From contig NZ_KB893550.1 in the NCBI RefSeq assembly GCF_000374085.1, positions 1-62,395 on the forward strand: 62,395 nucleotides of DNA, read 5' to 3'. Positions 16,558-25,330 of the stretch are shown here, in pieces. How positions within the stretch are numbered: the stretch's first letter is position 1; every line of letters starts with the position of its first letter. The translations under genes were made by a program, and so were the position numbers. Source of the DNA: Spirosoma spitsbergense DSM 19989. Its GTDB lineage: Bacteria > Bacteroidota > Bacteroidia > Cytophagales > Spirosomataceae. Below the pieces are notes generated by a model that saw only the letters and a program-made list of their open reading frames with translations, did not search any database and was not told where the DNA came from.

Positions 16558-18630
16558 CTACTGAGTAGCGAGGGCTTCGGCGAATTCCAGCCGTATCTGT
16601 ACACCTTCCTGCTGCTCAATTTGTAGCGTTCCTCCGATCTGTTTGCTTAATCCCCTCATCAGGCTCATGCCCAGCGTCTTGCTTTTGACGGGGTTAAAGG
16701 TAGGAGGCATTCCCTTCCCGTCGTCCTGGATGACCAGTAGATACCTTCGGCTGTCCAGCACCGACAGCCCAACGCTTAGGGCACCCCGCTGACCGGGGTC
16801 AAAAGCGTACTTGAGCGAGTTAGTGACGGCTTCGTTTATGATTAGGCCCAGCGGTACGGCAAGCGTAGCATCCAGATCTACTGGCGCAACCGTAATCTGT
16901 TTCGTAATGATGTCCGCCCGGTCGAAGGAGCCAATCAGGTAATCAACGATTTCGTTGACATAATCACGCATGGGAATGGCCGCCAACCGGTCCGACTGGT
17001 AGAGTTTCTGGTGAATCAGGGCCATAGCGTGGACCCGGTTCTGACTTTCGCGAATGGCGGCCATCGCCACCGGGTCTTTAAGGTAAAGACCCTGCGAGTG
17101 AAGTAGGCTAGTGATTATCTGAAGGTTGTTTTTAACCCGATGATGAATCTCTTTGAGCATCCACTCTTTCTCACCGACAAGCTTTTGAAGCGATTGATTT
17201 TGCCGGGTAATTTCGTTTTGCTGAATCTGTAGCTGATAATTGCTGCGCTGCTTCAATCGGTAGCGGTTGTAACTTACGCCGAGTAAAGCCGTCAGCAGAA
17301 TGGCCCCGACTATAAAGCTATTCCGGGTGGTTTTCTCCCGTTGCTCTTTTTCTATCAACAACTTAATCTGCTGCTCTTTTTTACGGGTCTCGTATCGGAC
17401 CTGTAATTCGCTTAGCTGGCGGCTTCTGGCTTCGCTGAAAATAGAGTCACTTAAGGCCTTATGCTGCCGGAAGTGGGTGATAGCGGCCACATACCTACCC
17501 GCTGCCGAATCCACTTTGAAACTCATCCAGTGAACTTCCATCAGAACATTGAGCGGAACCTGTCCTTCAGGTGCCTCAATCAGTTGCCGCAGGTGGGGTG
17601 TTGCCTTCTGGTATTGCCCGCTTGTTACGTAAAATCGGCTGATACCCAGGTCAGCCACCCGAGCCCCCCAATCCGGCACGTTTTTAGCCGCCAAAATACT
17701 TTTTCGGTAAAATAGTTCTGCCCGCTTGTATTGTTTCAGTGCCGCGTAGCACTCGCCAATACTTTCATTGATTTCCATCAGAGAGGCATATCTAGCTTCT
17801 GGATTAGAATTTTCTGGGGACAGACCCAGCAGAAAGCGCAGTGCTTCGGGGACCCTGTTCAACTTAATTAACGCCCGGGCTAATTTCTTGGCAATAGAGG
17901 TATCAATTATCGTCTGGCCATTTTGTCGGTCAATGGCCAGAGCATCTTTATAGGCATTGATGCTTTTATCAAATTGCCCCAGTTCAAAGTAGATGTCGCC
18001 CAACTTTTTATAGGCAGCAGCCAGCCCATCAATTTGATGGTTATTTTCCTTGATTTTGATTGCGTTAAGTACATAAGAAAGGGCTTTGTTGAAATCAGCT
18101 CGGTACATATTGACATCAGCTAACTGCAAATAAGCCTGGTAGAGGGCTGGATACTGATGGGTCTGTTGAATGGACACCGCCTTAAGAATTTCGCCTTCAC
18201 CCCGTTTCAGATCACCCTGGATGCAGTAGAGTTCGCCCCTGGCCAACAAAACGAGAGCTTCCTGCTGGGTATCGTTAATTTGGCGGATCAGCAAGAGGGC
18301 CTGATTATAGCAGCCCAGAATAGGTATGTAATATAAATTACTTCGGGTCATGCTGGCCCCCATCCTAAACCAGGCCCTGCTTTCTGCCGCTCTATCGTGT
18401 GTACGTTCACCCGATTCAACGACCCGCTTCAAATCCACAAACGCCTGTCTCTGGCTGGTATCAGTATTGTTGGATGCTACTAACCGGCTTAGTTCGTTGA
18501 GCAGTGTGTCCGGTTGAGCAGTAGCTAACGGCCCAGTACACAGTAATGCGACTATAGTTAATAAGAACCTTGCCCAGCTTGTTCCGGCGGGAAGTATCGC
18601 GGTTGAGATAGCTGAACAACTAATTTTCAA
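16558..18630 (-). CDS. TPR sensor histidine kinase 1 (HisKA_2 / HATPase_c)
   Basis: The protein has 690 residues: an export signal (ending GPLATAQ near residue 39), six or more tetratricopeptide-like repeats over about 60-420 (for example LGDIYFELGQFDKSINAYKD), a membrane helix (SFIVGAILLTALLGVSY), the shared [10 protein letters not shown] linker, a coiled coil, the HisKA_2 phospho-acceptor [11 protein letters not shown] (about residue 493) and an ATPase domain with [12 protein letters not shown] and DDGKGMP. The TPR part should be periplasmic. No partner regulator is adjacent. A palindrome pair (site A) lies 80 bases upstream, serving the divergent hydrolase operon and perhaps this gene. Confidence 0.92.
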   Translation of the reverse strand: MKISCSAISTAILPAGTSWARFLLTIVALLCTGPLATAQPDTLLNELSRLVASNNTDTSQRQAFVDLKRVVESGERTHDRAAESRAWFRMGASMTRSNLYYIPILGCYNQALLLIRQINDTQQEALVLLARGELYCIQGDLKRGEGEILKAVSIQQTHQYPALYQAYLQLADVNMYRADFNKALSYVLNAIKIKENNHQIDGLAAAYKKLGDIYFELGQFDKSINAYKDALAIDRQNGQTIIDTSIAKKLARALIKLNRVPEALRFLLGLSPENSNPEARYASLMEINESIGECYAALKQYKRAELFYRKSILAAKNVPDWGARVADLGISRFYVTSGQYQKATPHLRQLIEAPEGQVPLNVLMEVHWMSFKVDSAAGRYVAAITHFRQHKALSDSIFSEARSRQLSELQVRYETRKKEQQIKLLIEKEQREKTTRNSFIVGAILLTALLGVSYNRYRLKQRSNYQLQIQQNEITRQNQSLQKLVGEKEWMLKEIHHRVKNNLQIITSLLHSQGLYLKDPVAMAAIRESQNRVHAMALIHQKLYQSDRLAAIPMRDYVNEIVDYLIGSFDRADIITKQITVAPVDLDATLAVPLGLIINEAVTNSLKYAFDPGQRGALSVGLSVLDSRRYLLVIQDDGKGMPPTFNPVKSKTLGMSLMRGLSKQIGGTLQIEQQEGVQIRLEFAEALATQ

Positions 18631-18709
18631 TGGGTTTTCTGGCTAAATGAGTAGTCTAAAGATACGGCCAAAGTTGATACGTATTAACGTTACCAACTTC
18701 CCAAATTGA

Positions 18710-18755
18710 CTCCAGCATTTCTGGAGATTTACACCTGGCTCTAAACTTTTTGGAG
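18710..18755. promoter_or_regulatory. Paired palindromic activator site A
   Basis: CTCCAGCATTTCTGGAG (18710-18726) and CTCTAAACTTTTTGGAG (18739-18755) are 17-bp palindromes of the CTCYA-N7-TGGAG type, starting 29 bp apart. The near-consensus sigma-54 element at 18852 lies 99 bp downstream. Confidence 0.7.
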
Positions 18756-18851
18756 TTGTCTGAATGAAGCAGCAAAACTATCCAACAGGCAAAAAATGGC
18801 CCACGTGGCCTAAATCGCCTATTTATACCAATGCCCTGGCTACTAGCACTC

Positions 18852-18869
18852 CTGGCACGTGAATCGCAA
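18852..18869 (+). promoter_or_regulatory. Sigma-54-type promoter (site A)
   Basis: CTGGCACGTGAATCGCAA gives TGGCACG, then TCGCA, with GG at 18854-18855 and GC at 18866-18867 exactly ten bases apart. It differs from the consensus TGGCACG-N4-TTGCA at one position only. The hydrolase ATG follows 56 bases later. This is the best sigma-54 match in the window. Confidence 0.75.
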
Positions 18870-18923
18870 TTGGCTCGGTAAGGATTGCATTACCTGTTAA
18901 TGTCAAACCAAAAATCGAAACGC

Positions 18924-19727
18924 ATGAAAAAGCTTATTTTTTCCGTATTAGTTGCTTGCACGTTGCTGGCAATTGAATCCTGTTCGGATAACGACAATCC
19001 GGCTCCCGCCAAAACCTTCGTACTGGTTCATGGTGCATGGCAGGCTCCCTACGCCTGGCAATTCGTCAAAAGCCAGTTAGAGCAGAAAGGCCAGAAGGTC
19101 GTCGTGGTCGAATTGCCCGGTCACGGATCGGATATGACCCCGCCCGTTACATTGACGATTGACGCGTACCGAGACAAAGTCGTAACAGCCATCAATAGCA
19201 TTACCGGTAATGTCGTTCTGGTAGGTCACAGCCTGGGGGGCATGGTCATAACGGCAACGGCCGAAAAAATTCCGGACCGTATCGACAAGCTGGTGTACAT
19301 CGGTGCGTTTCTGCCCGCCAATGGTCAATCACTGCTGGCCCTGGCGAGTACCGACAGTACGTCGCAGCTTGGCACCGCCCTGGTTCCCTCTGCCGACCAA
19401 CTTACTCTGGGACTTAAACCCGACCGGGTTGTGCCGGTTTTCATTGCGGATGGCTCGGATGCGGTGAAGAAATTAGTAGTGGATAATTACCGACCCGAAC
19501 CCGCTATTCCGTTTACGAATCCCGTTTCCATAACCCCGGCTAATTTCGGTCGGGTAAATAAGTACTACATCTACACCACGCAGGATCAGGCGGTGGGATT
19601 ACCACTTCAGAAGCGGATGGTGGCTGCGGCCGGCATAAAAAACACGGTCACGCTCAACAGTAGTCACTGCCCCTTTCTGTCCATCCCCGACCAGGTAACA
19701 AACGCGCTGCTAACTATGGCCAACTGA
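18924..19727 (+). CDS. Alpha/beta hydrolase lipoprotein
   Basis: The protein has 267 residues from ATG 18924; an upstream in-frame start is rejected because ATG 18924 gives a lipoprotein signal (LLAIESC). KTFVLVHGAWQAPYAW is the oxyanion strand, VLVGHSLGGMV the nucleophile elbow with Ser, and NSSHCPFLSIPD supplies the late His. It is a small esterase-like hydrolase anchored to the envelope; the substrate is unknown. It is the first gene behind the sigma-54-type promoter A and is followed by two more hydrolases. Confidence 0.85.
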   Translation: MKKLIFSVLVACTLLAIESCSDNDNPAPAKTFVLVHGAWQAPYAWQFVKSQLEQKGQKVVVVELPGHGSDMTPPVTLTIDAYRDKVVTAINSITGNVVLVGHSLGGMVITATAEKIPDRIDKLVYIGAFLPANGQSLLALASTDSTSQLGTALVPSADQLTLGLKPDRVVPVFIADGSDAVKKLVVDNYRPEPAIPFTNPVSITPANFGRVNKYYIYTTQDQAVGLPLQKRMVAAAGIKNTVTLNSSHCPFLSIPDQVTNALLTMAN

Positions 19728-19820
19728 TGAAAATTCAGTTGTAAGTTGACTACGTATAGCTATTACCGTTCATTTTCAAATCAAGTTGCCAAATTCAGGA
19801 ATAATCTCAATTTAACGAAC

Positions 19821-20609
19821 ATGGAAACGACCAAAAAACGACCTATACTTTTCATCACGGGTGCCTTCGTGGGTAATAACTGCTGGGACGAGTGGATTGC
19901 TTATTTCACCAGCCACGGGTATGCGTGCAGTGCGCCCCCCTGGCCCCACAAGGATGCTCCGCCCGCCGTACTCCGTAGCCGACAGCCCGACCCGGACATT
20001 GCGGCCATTCGGCTGGCGCAACTAACCGATTACTACGCGCTGATTGCCCGGAGCTACGGGGAGAAACCTATCCTGATTGGGCATTCTATTGGCGGGTTGA
20101 TGGTACAATTGCTGCTCCAGCGCGATTTGGGAACGGCGGGAGTCGCCATTCACCCGGTGCCTCCGCAGGGGGTTATCACGCTGGAACTGTCGTTCTATAA
20201 ATCCACCTGGCACCCGTTAGGCCTATTCACCGACTCGGATGAGAGTTACTTGATGTCCTTTGAGGACTGGCAGTACATTTTCACGAACGGAATGCCGCTG
20301 AAAGCGCAGCGCGAAGCTTACGACAAGTTTGTCGTGCCGGAGTCGAAAAAAGTATCACGGGATGGCCTGACCGACGCGGCCCACATCGATTTCCATAAAT
20401 ATCACCCTCCGCTGCTCATTACGTCGGGCAGCACCGACCACATCATTCCGGCTTCGCTGAATCATACCAACTACGAGAAGTATAAAGACAGCCGATCCGT
20501 GACCGACTATAAGGAATTTGAGGGTCGTAATCATTTTGTACTGGGGCAACCTACCTGGCGCGAAGATGCCGATTATATCCGGAATTGGCTGGAGAGCACG
20601 ACTGTTTAG
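19821..20609 (+). CDS. Cytoplasmic alpha/beta hydrolase
   Basis: The protein has 262 residues from ATG 19821; the open frame extends to 19746 but that part is not protein-like. RPILFITGAFVGNNCWDEW is the first strand and loop, ILIGHSIGGLMVQLLL carries the nucleophile Ser, TSGSTDHIIP the acid region and FEGRNHFVLGQP the His. No signal peptide is seen. It sits 93 bases after the first hydrolase, probably in one operon. A decayed copy of its central part lies at 21567-21683. Confidence 0.85.
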   Translation: METTKKRPILFITGAFVGNNCWDEWIAYFTSHGYACSAPPWPHKDAPPAVLRSRQPDPDIAAIRLAQLTDYYALIARSYGEKPILIGHSIGGLMVQLLLQRDLGTAGVAIHPVPPQGVITLELSFYKSTWHPLGLFTDSDESYLMSFEDWQYIFTNGMPLKAQREAYDKFVVPESKKVSRDGLTDAAHIDFHKYHPPLLITSGSTDHIIPASLNHTNYEKYKDSRSVTDYKEFEGRNHFVLGQPTWREDADYIRNWLESTTV

Positions 20610-20756
20610 TTCGACTATTTTAGTGACAAGGATTCCCGATTTCGGGCTGTTAAAGGGCTTCGTCGAGCCACCGTAGGTGCGCTATTTATTTGTACTGGCC
20701 GGGGCAATCCAACGAAAATCATCTCAATCAATCCGCTAACTAAACAATAATCAACC

Positions 20757-21542
20757 ATGTGTAGTCTCAGCCGCGCCATTCTTGGCGCACTACTCAGTAT
20801 CAGTATGACTCTTTCCCAAATCCAGGAGATAGCCGCTCAGGTCACCCCAACCGGAGTGAAAAACATTGTTCTTGTTCACGGAGCCTTTGCCGACGGATCG
20901 AGCTGGGCCAAGGTTATTCCCCTGCTGGAAGCCAGAGGCCTGCACGTGGTGGCAGTACAGAATCCGCTCAGTTCCTTAGCCGACGATGTATCGGCTGCAA
21001 AACGGGCCATTGCCCTAACGGATGGACCGGTCCTGTTGGTTGGTCATTCGTGGGGAGGGGTCGTCATTTCCGAAGCGGGTACTGACCCCAAAGTGGCGGG
21101 GCTGGTTTACGTAGCGGCTTTTGCCCCTGATGACAACCAATCGCTGGTCGATGCCTCGAGGGGCTTTCCGCCCACACCCGGTCTTAGCGAAGCAAAACCG
21201 GACGCTTCCGGCTTTTTGTCCTTAACGCCCAAGGGTATACTTGAGGACTTTTGTCAGGACTTACCCCTGGCAGAGCGAAAACTTGTGCTGGCGACACAAG
21301 GTCCCTGGGCGGCTGTTTGTACTACCGATAAGGTTAGCCAGGCAGCTTGGAAAGTTAAACCCTCCTGGTATATCGTAGCCGCTGAAGATAGGATGATCAG
21401 CCCGGAGCTGGAACGTCAGTTTGCCAGGACAATGAAAGCCACCACGCTGGAAGTTAAAACCAGTCATGTACCCATGCTGGCCCAACCGGATAAAGTAGCC
21501 ACCTTTATTATTGACGCGGCCCGGAAAATAAGCAGCCAATAG
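20757..21542 (+). CDS. Secreted alpha/beta hydrolase
   Basis: The protein has 261 residues with an export signal in the first ~28. KNIVLVHGAFADGSSWAKVI, VLLVGHSWGGVVISEAG (nucleophile Ser), AAEDRMISPELER and TSHVPMLAQPDKVA (His) outline a complete catalytic triad. It is a close paralogue of the hydrolase at 47654-48445 and of the remnant at 8591-8826. Such proteins resemble plant-type esterase/salicylate-binding hydrolases, but no substrate can be named. Confidence 0.87.
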   Translation: MCSLSRAILGALLSISMTLSQIQEIAAQVTPTGVKNIVLVHGAFADGSSWAKVIPLLEARGLHVVAVQNPLSSLADDVSAAKRAIALTDGPVLLVGHSWGGVVISEAGTDPKVAGLVYVAAFAPDDNQSLVDASRGFPPTPGLSEAKPDASGFLSLTPKGILEDFCQDLPLAERKLVLATQGPWAAVCTTDKVSQAAWKVKPSWYIVAAEDRMISPELERQFARTMKATTLEVKTSHVPMLAQPDKVATFIIDAARKISSQ

Positions 21543-21566
21543 TGGCCATTAGGATAGCCTGCCAAT

Positions 21567-21683
21567 TCGGATGAAAGCTATTGACTGCCGTTCCAGGGTT
21601 GGCAGTACATCTTTACCAACGGGATACCTTATGAGAATTAGCACGATGCAGCCGACAGATTCGTAGTAGTGAATGTGGACTAA
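21567..21683 (+). pseudogene. Alpha/beta hydrolase remnant
   Basis: One frame reads SDESY, a stop (TGA), LPFQGWQYIFTNGIPYEN, a stop (TAG), then HDAADRFVVVN. This matches the region SDESYLMSFEDWQYIFTNGM...KFVVPES of the hydrolase at 19821-20609. It is a short decayed piece of a tandem copy, carrying two in-frame stops. Confidence 0.8.
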
Positions 21684-21687
21684 CTAG

Positions 21688-21724
21688 TTAGCCCGGACTA
21701 TTTTAGGTTCGGGCTAATTTTTTT
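21688..21724 (+). terminator. Terminator of the hydrolase operon
   Basis: TTAGCCCG (21688-21695) pairs with CGGGCTAA (21710-21717) and is followed by seven T bases. It closes the plus-strand series started at 18924. Confidence 0.88.
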
Positions 21725-21741
21725 GGGTACACTGATTACGA

Positions 21742-22011
21742 TCAACTTATGTACTCACAACGGCATAATAAACCACTCAGCGGGTAAGCCTGCTGAGTCA
21801 GAAGTAGCGCCCAATCTAAATCAGGCGTTAACTCGCTCATTTTAGACACATATAGATGCGCAAAAGCCAGCAGTTGCTTAACCCGGCTGCTATTGGTATT
21901 GGCGGGTGCGTGGGCCAGCCGGTGCCACAGACTATCAATCGGGGGCATTGATTGCGCCGGGGCGGGCAGCGAAAGCAGAAACCAAAAGGCCAGAACGAAA
22001 AACGTTTTCAT
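21742..22011 (-). pseudogene. N-terminal fragment of a TPR histidine kinase
   Basis: This 89-residue ORF has a signal peptide (FFVLAFWFLLSLPAPAQS) followed by RVKQLLAFAHLYVSKMSE and LDWALLLTQQAYPLS. The second part matches the first repeat of the kinases in this window, for example [16 protein letters not shown] in kinase 3. The frame then ends after an unrelated tail. It lies 21 bases downstream of kinase 2 and in the same direction, so it looks like a leftover of a tandem kinase copy. Confidence 0.7.
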
Positions 22012-22032
22012 GGACGGATTGGCTAAACAGGT

Positions 22033-24471
22033 TTAGATTTCTTTCACGTAGTCCCGGCTCACAGCTTCTTCCGTAAAGTCCAGCCTGATTTGTACGCCCG
22101 CGTCGGAGTTGATGGTCAGGTCTGCGCCGAGTTGTTTGCTCAGGCCCCGTATCAGATTCATGCCCATTGTGCGGCTGGTGCGTGGGTTGAAATGGGTGGG
22201 TAAACCAACGCCATCATCGCTGATGGTCAGCCGGTAGGTGGCGTTGTCTAACCGAACCACCTGAACGCTAAGGGTACCCCGTTGCTGATTCAAGAAAGCA
22301 TACTTGAGCGAGTTAGTCACCGCTTCGTTAATAATCAGGCCCAGTGGCACCGCTAATGTTACGTCCAACTCCACCGCCACTACATCCGTTTGCTTGCTGA
22401 CCGTATCCGCTCTATCGAACGAATCCAAGAGGTAGTCGATAATTTCGGTCACGTACTCGCCCATCGGGATGGCTGCCAGGCGGTCGGATTGGTAGAGTTT
22501 CTGGTGAATCAGGGCCATGGTATGTACCCGGTTCTGACTTTCACGAATGGCCGCGCTGGCCACTTCGTCTTTGAGGTACAGGCCCTGGGAGTGGAGCAGG
22601 CTGGTGATAACCTGGAGGTTGTTTTTGACCCGGTGATGAATCTCCCGGAGCATCCATTCCTTTTCGGCCAAAAGTTGATTCTGGGCCTGTAAAAGTCGTT
22701 GCAGAGCCTGGTTAGTCTGGTTAATTTCAAGTTGTTTGGCTTCCAATAGTCGGTTACTCTGAGCTAAGGACTGGTTTTTCTGATTGATCTCAAGCTGTTT
22801 GGCCTCCAGTAGCCGGTTGCTGCGTTGCTTAATCCGGTAGCGATTGTAGCTCACGGCCAGCAAACCAGTCAGTAAAACGATACCCGCCACGATGCCGTTA
22901 CGGGTGGTTTGGGCCTGCTTCAATTCACTCCTCTGTAGTTTGCTTTGCTTCCGCAGCAGGGCAATGTTCTGTTTGTTTTTCTGCGTTTCGTATTGCACTT
23001 CTACCTGGGCAAACTGCCGACTTTTGGTTACGTTGAAAATAGAATCATTCAGAGCTTTGTGGCGGGTAAAATGCTGGATGGCCGACAGGTAGTTGCGCTC
23101 CGACGAGTCGATTTTAAAGAGTATATAATGAATGTCTTTCAGGCTGGCGAGCGAGTTTTTCTGGGTTGAATCAATTAGCAGCGGCCTGACGTAAAAATCA
23201 GCTTTTTTGAACTGGTTATGTTTCAGATAAAACTTCCCCACCTCCAATTGTGCCCGGCGCGACATTTCGAAATCGTGGTTGGCTTCTTTGTAGTACTGCA
23301 TGGCCTCCACGTAGTATTTTTCAGCCAGACTCTCGTCGTTCAGCGCGTCGTAGCAGTAAGCGAGACTCTGGGCTACGGACCCTTTCTGAATGAAATTGAT
23401 GGTGGGAATTTCGGTCACTAACCCGTTAATCAGCTTCAGGGCTTCCGGGGCTTTATGCTGACGAATCAATTCACTAACCACCACATTAGCCGCACTGTAC
23501 ATCCCGAAATTGGGTAATTTATCCTGCCGCCATCTGGTCAGCGTCTTTTTATACCAGGCAACGGCCTGCGGCTGCCTACCCAACTCCAGATACATTTGAG
23601 CGAGGTTCCCATAAAAACTGGCGGCCGACACGGTATCCTGCGTCCGTTTCATGCTCTCGATGCATTGCAGCGAATAGTACAGACTTTTATTAAAATCGCC
23701 CCGCAACCGACTAATCGTGGCCAACCAATTGTAGGTGTAATGAAGTTTGGGGTAATGAATGGCTTTGTAGCGGCTCAGCACCTCATGAAACTCGCTGTCG
23801 GCCAAAGCAAGTTGTCCCTGATTGGTGTGGATAGAAGCCATTTCTTTCAAGACACCAATCTCTTTTTCATCATCATGAAGCTGCCGATATAGGATAATCG
23901 CCTGCTTATAATTAGCGAATATTTCGGGGAAATCTTTGGTCGTAAAGTTCATGCAATAGCCGAAGGCAAAGCGAGCGTTCGCTTCAGACGCTTTGTCGTG
24001 GGTCTGTCGGCACCGGTTGATTAACTGCGTAAAAAGGCGGTGAGCGAGCGGGCTATCACCCCCCTCTAGGCAGTTGATGACCAGCAACGTTTCCGCTTCG
24101 CGCTGCCAAGTCGGCACCCGCAGGGAATCACTCAGGCGTTTGGCGGCCAGTAAATACGTCCGGCTGCTATCTAAGTCGGCTTCGACTCCGCCGGGCTTGT
24201 GCAGGTGAAATTTGCCAACATCAATCAACAGTCTTATTCGGCTGGTATCAGCCTTTGTGCCGGGCAATTGTGACAGTATCTGATTAACCATTTGCCGATT
24301 TAGACCCTGCCCATTAACCGAAAGAAAACAGGTCGTTACCAGCAAGGCCAACAGCCAACAAAACCGTCCTGCTGATACCGATGCCCAGTGAACAGGCCGA
24401 TTATTCGCCTTGTTGCTGGAACGGCATAGAACGGGAGGCAAACGCATGAATATGAGCAACGACTTTATCAA
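22033..24471 (-). CDS. TPR sensor histidine kinase 2 (HisKA_2 / HATPase_c)
   Basis: The protein has 812 residues. A signal or anchor helix (FCWLLALLVTTCFLSVNGQ) precedes tetratricopeptide-like repeats to about residue 470, a membrane helix (GIVAGIVLLTGLLAVSY), NRYRIKQRSN, and a coiled coil with a duplicated segment NRLLEAKQLEINQ that occurs twice in a row. HisKA_2 [11 protein letters not shown] is near residue 610 and the ATPase N box [12 protein letters not shown] near 717. Palindrome site B lies about 150 bases upstream in the divergent gap. It has no adjacent regulator in the same operon; the nearest is at 25937-28000. Confidence 0.92.
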   Translation of the reverse strand: MIKSLLIFMRLPPVLCRSSNKANNRPVHWASVSAGRFCWLLALLVTTCFLSVNGQGLNRQMVNQILSQLPGTKADTSRIRLLIDVGKFHLHKPGGVEADLDSSRTYLLAAKRLSDSLRVPTWQREAETLLVINCLEGGDSPLAHRLFTQLINRCRQTHDKASEANARFAFGYCMNFTTKDFPEIFANYKQAIILYRQLHDDEKEIGVLKEMASIHTNQGQLALADSEFHEVLSRYKAIHYPKLHYTYNWLATISRLRGDFNKSLYYSLQCIESMKRTQDTVSAASFYGNLAQMYLELGRQPQAVAWYKKTLTRWRQDKLPNFGMYSAANVVVSELIRQHKAPEALKLINGLVTEIPTINFIQKGSVAQSLAYCYDALNDESLAEKYYVEAMQYYKEANHDFEMSRRAQLEVGKFYLKHNQFKKADFYVRPLLIDSTQKNSLASLKDIHYILFKIDSSERNYLSAIQHFTRHKALNDSIFNVTKSRQFAQVEVQYETQKNKQNIALLRKQSKLQRSELKQAQTTRNGIVAGIVLLTGLLAVSYNRYRIKQRSNRLLEAKQLEINQKNQSLAQSNRLLEAKQLEINQTNQALQRLLQAQNQLLAEKEWMLREIHHRVKNNLQVITSLLHSQGLYLKDEVASAAIRESQNRVHTMALIHQKLYQSDRLAAIPMGEYVTEIIDYLLDSFDRADTVSKQTDVVAVELDVTLAVPLGLIINEAVTNSLKYAFLNQQRGTLSVQVVRLDNATYRLTISDDGVGLPTHFNPRTSRTMGMNLIRGLSKQLGADLTINSDAGVQIRLDFTEEAVSRDYVKEI

Positions 24472-24619
24472 AATTAACTTGGTTACGAGGGTAGGACATA
24501 ATAGCTAGCCATCACAGGTTCATGACCCTCTAGCAAAAACAAGACCTGATTCCAGCGGCACACATATATAGAGAGAGAGTCTGGCTCACTCGGCATCGAT
24601 GCGCTACGTACTGATTTTT

Positions 24620-24656
24620 TTGGAGTTCTCCGTATCTACCCTCCAAATAGCTGGAG
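24620..24656. promoter_or_regulatory. Palindromic activator site B
   Basis: CTCCAAATAGCTGGAG (24641-24656) is a 16-bp CTCCA-N6-TGGAG palindrome. About 30 bp before it stands a half-site, TTTTTTTGGAG, in place of a second full palindrome. A sigma-54-like element begins 108 bp downstream. Confidence 0.55.
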
Positions 24657-24761
24657 GTCTTCGGGGGGCGTTCTCTTGCGTCAAACGAGATGAATAAACT
24701 AAAAGCTTCGTCTGCGTTGATTCACGGCAGCTTCTCCGTTTCCCATCCCGATTTACAACGC

Positions 24762-24778
24762 ATGGCACAGCAATTGAC
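24762..24778 (+). promoter_or_regulatory. Sigma-54-like promoter (site B)
   Basis: ATGGCACAGCAATTGAC gives TGGCAC, five bases, TTGAC, with the -24 GG at 24764-24765 and GA ten bases on. The -24 half is consensus and the -12 half has TTG but lacks the final C. It lies inside an upstream extension of the next ORF, which supports ATG 24825 as the true start. Confidence 0.6.
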
Positions 24779-24824
24779 TCACTGTACACAAAGGCCATCC
24801 GGTTTTAGTCCTGAATCAACTGTC

Positions 24825-25298
24825 ATGCAAGCCATCATCCTTTTTCTCCGTAGGCTCATTGGCCCGCCAACCGCCCAACTCATCGACGCGTTACACATTC
24901 GACTGCTGAACGACTGGCTTATAACACCAGACCCTACCTTCATTCACCCACACTGCGTCTGGATACTGAACAACGGCCATCCTCACCAGGGCGTCTACGA
25001 AGGCCAGTATGTATATGACCACTACACCTGCTATCTGGCCGATTCGTATTCGGCCTGGCATCAGGTAGTTAATGAGGTGATCGGCTCAGCATCAGGCGGC
25101 ATCGTTACGGGTGAATATCAATTCCGACACACAGCAAGTGGCCTCTGGCACGCGGCTCCATTCAGCCATTTTTACCGCATTCACCAGGGGAAAATTGTCG
25201 GTGTACGCTTTTACATGGGTGATGTACGCATGCAGTTGCCAAGTGTCCAATCCACAAATGATTTAGTTAGTCTGACTTCTTTTTGTTCACTCAATTGA
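24825..25298 (+). CDS. NTF2/SnoaL-like protein, copy 1
   Basis: The protein has 157 residues from ATG 24825, chosen because it aligns with the start of the paralogue at 32292-32765 and because a promoter-like element lies just upstream. Conserved blocks are LHIRLLNDWL, WHQVVNEVIGSASGGIVTGE and APFSHFYRIHQGKIVGVRFY, then a C-terminal SLN. The pattern of a ligand-pocket sheet suggests an NTF2-like fold. It is always followed here by a DsbA-like gene (32 bases apart), so the two probably work together; the substrate is unknown. Confidence 0.75.
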   Translation: MQAIILFLRRLIGPPTAQLIDALHIRLLNDWLITPDPTFIHPHCVWILNNGHPHQGVYEGQYVYDHYTCYLADSYSAWHQVVNEVIGSASGGIVTGEYQFRHTASGLWHAAPFSHFYRIHQGKIVGVRFYMGDVRMQLPSVQSTNDLVSLTSFCSLN

Positions 25299-25330
25299 TA
25301 CCTTCTTCCTCTTTTTATGTCAATAAAGTT

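Noticed and set aside
18560..18590. Minus-facing GG-N10-GC near the start of kinase 1
   Set aside because: It lies inside the kinase signal-peptide coding sequence, 125 bp from site A, so it cannot drive kinase 1 and is probably chance.
24690..24824. Upstream extension of the NTF2-like gene to an earlier start
   Set aside because: The paralogue at 32292-32765 starts at the position equivalent to 24825, the extra part is not protein-like, and it contains the promoter-like element of site B.
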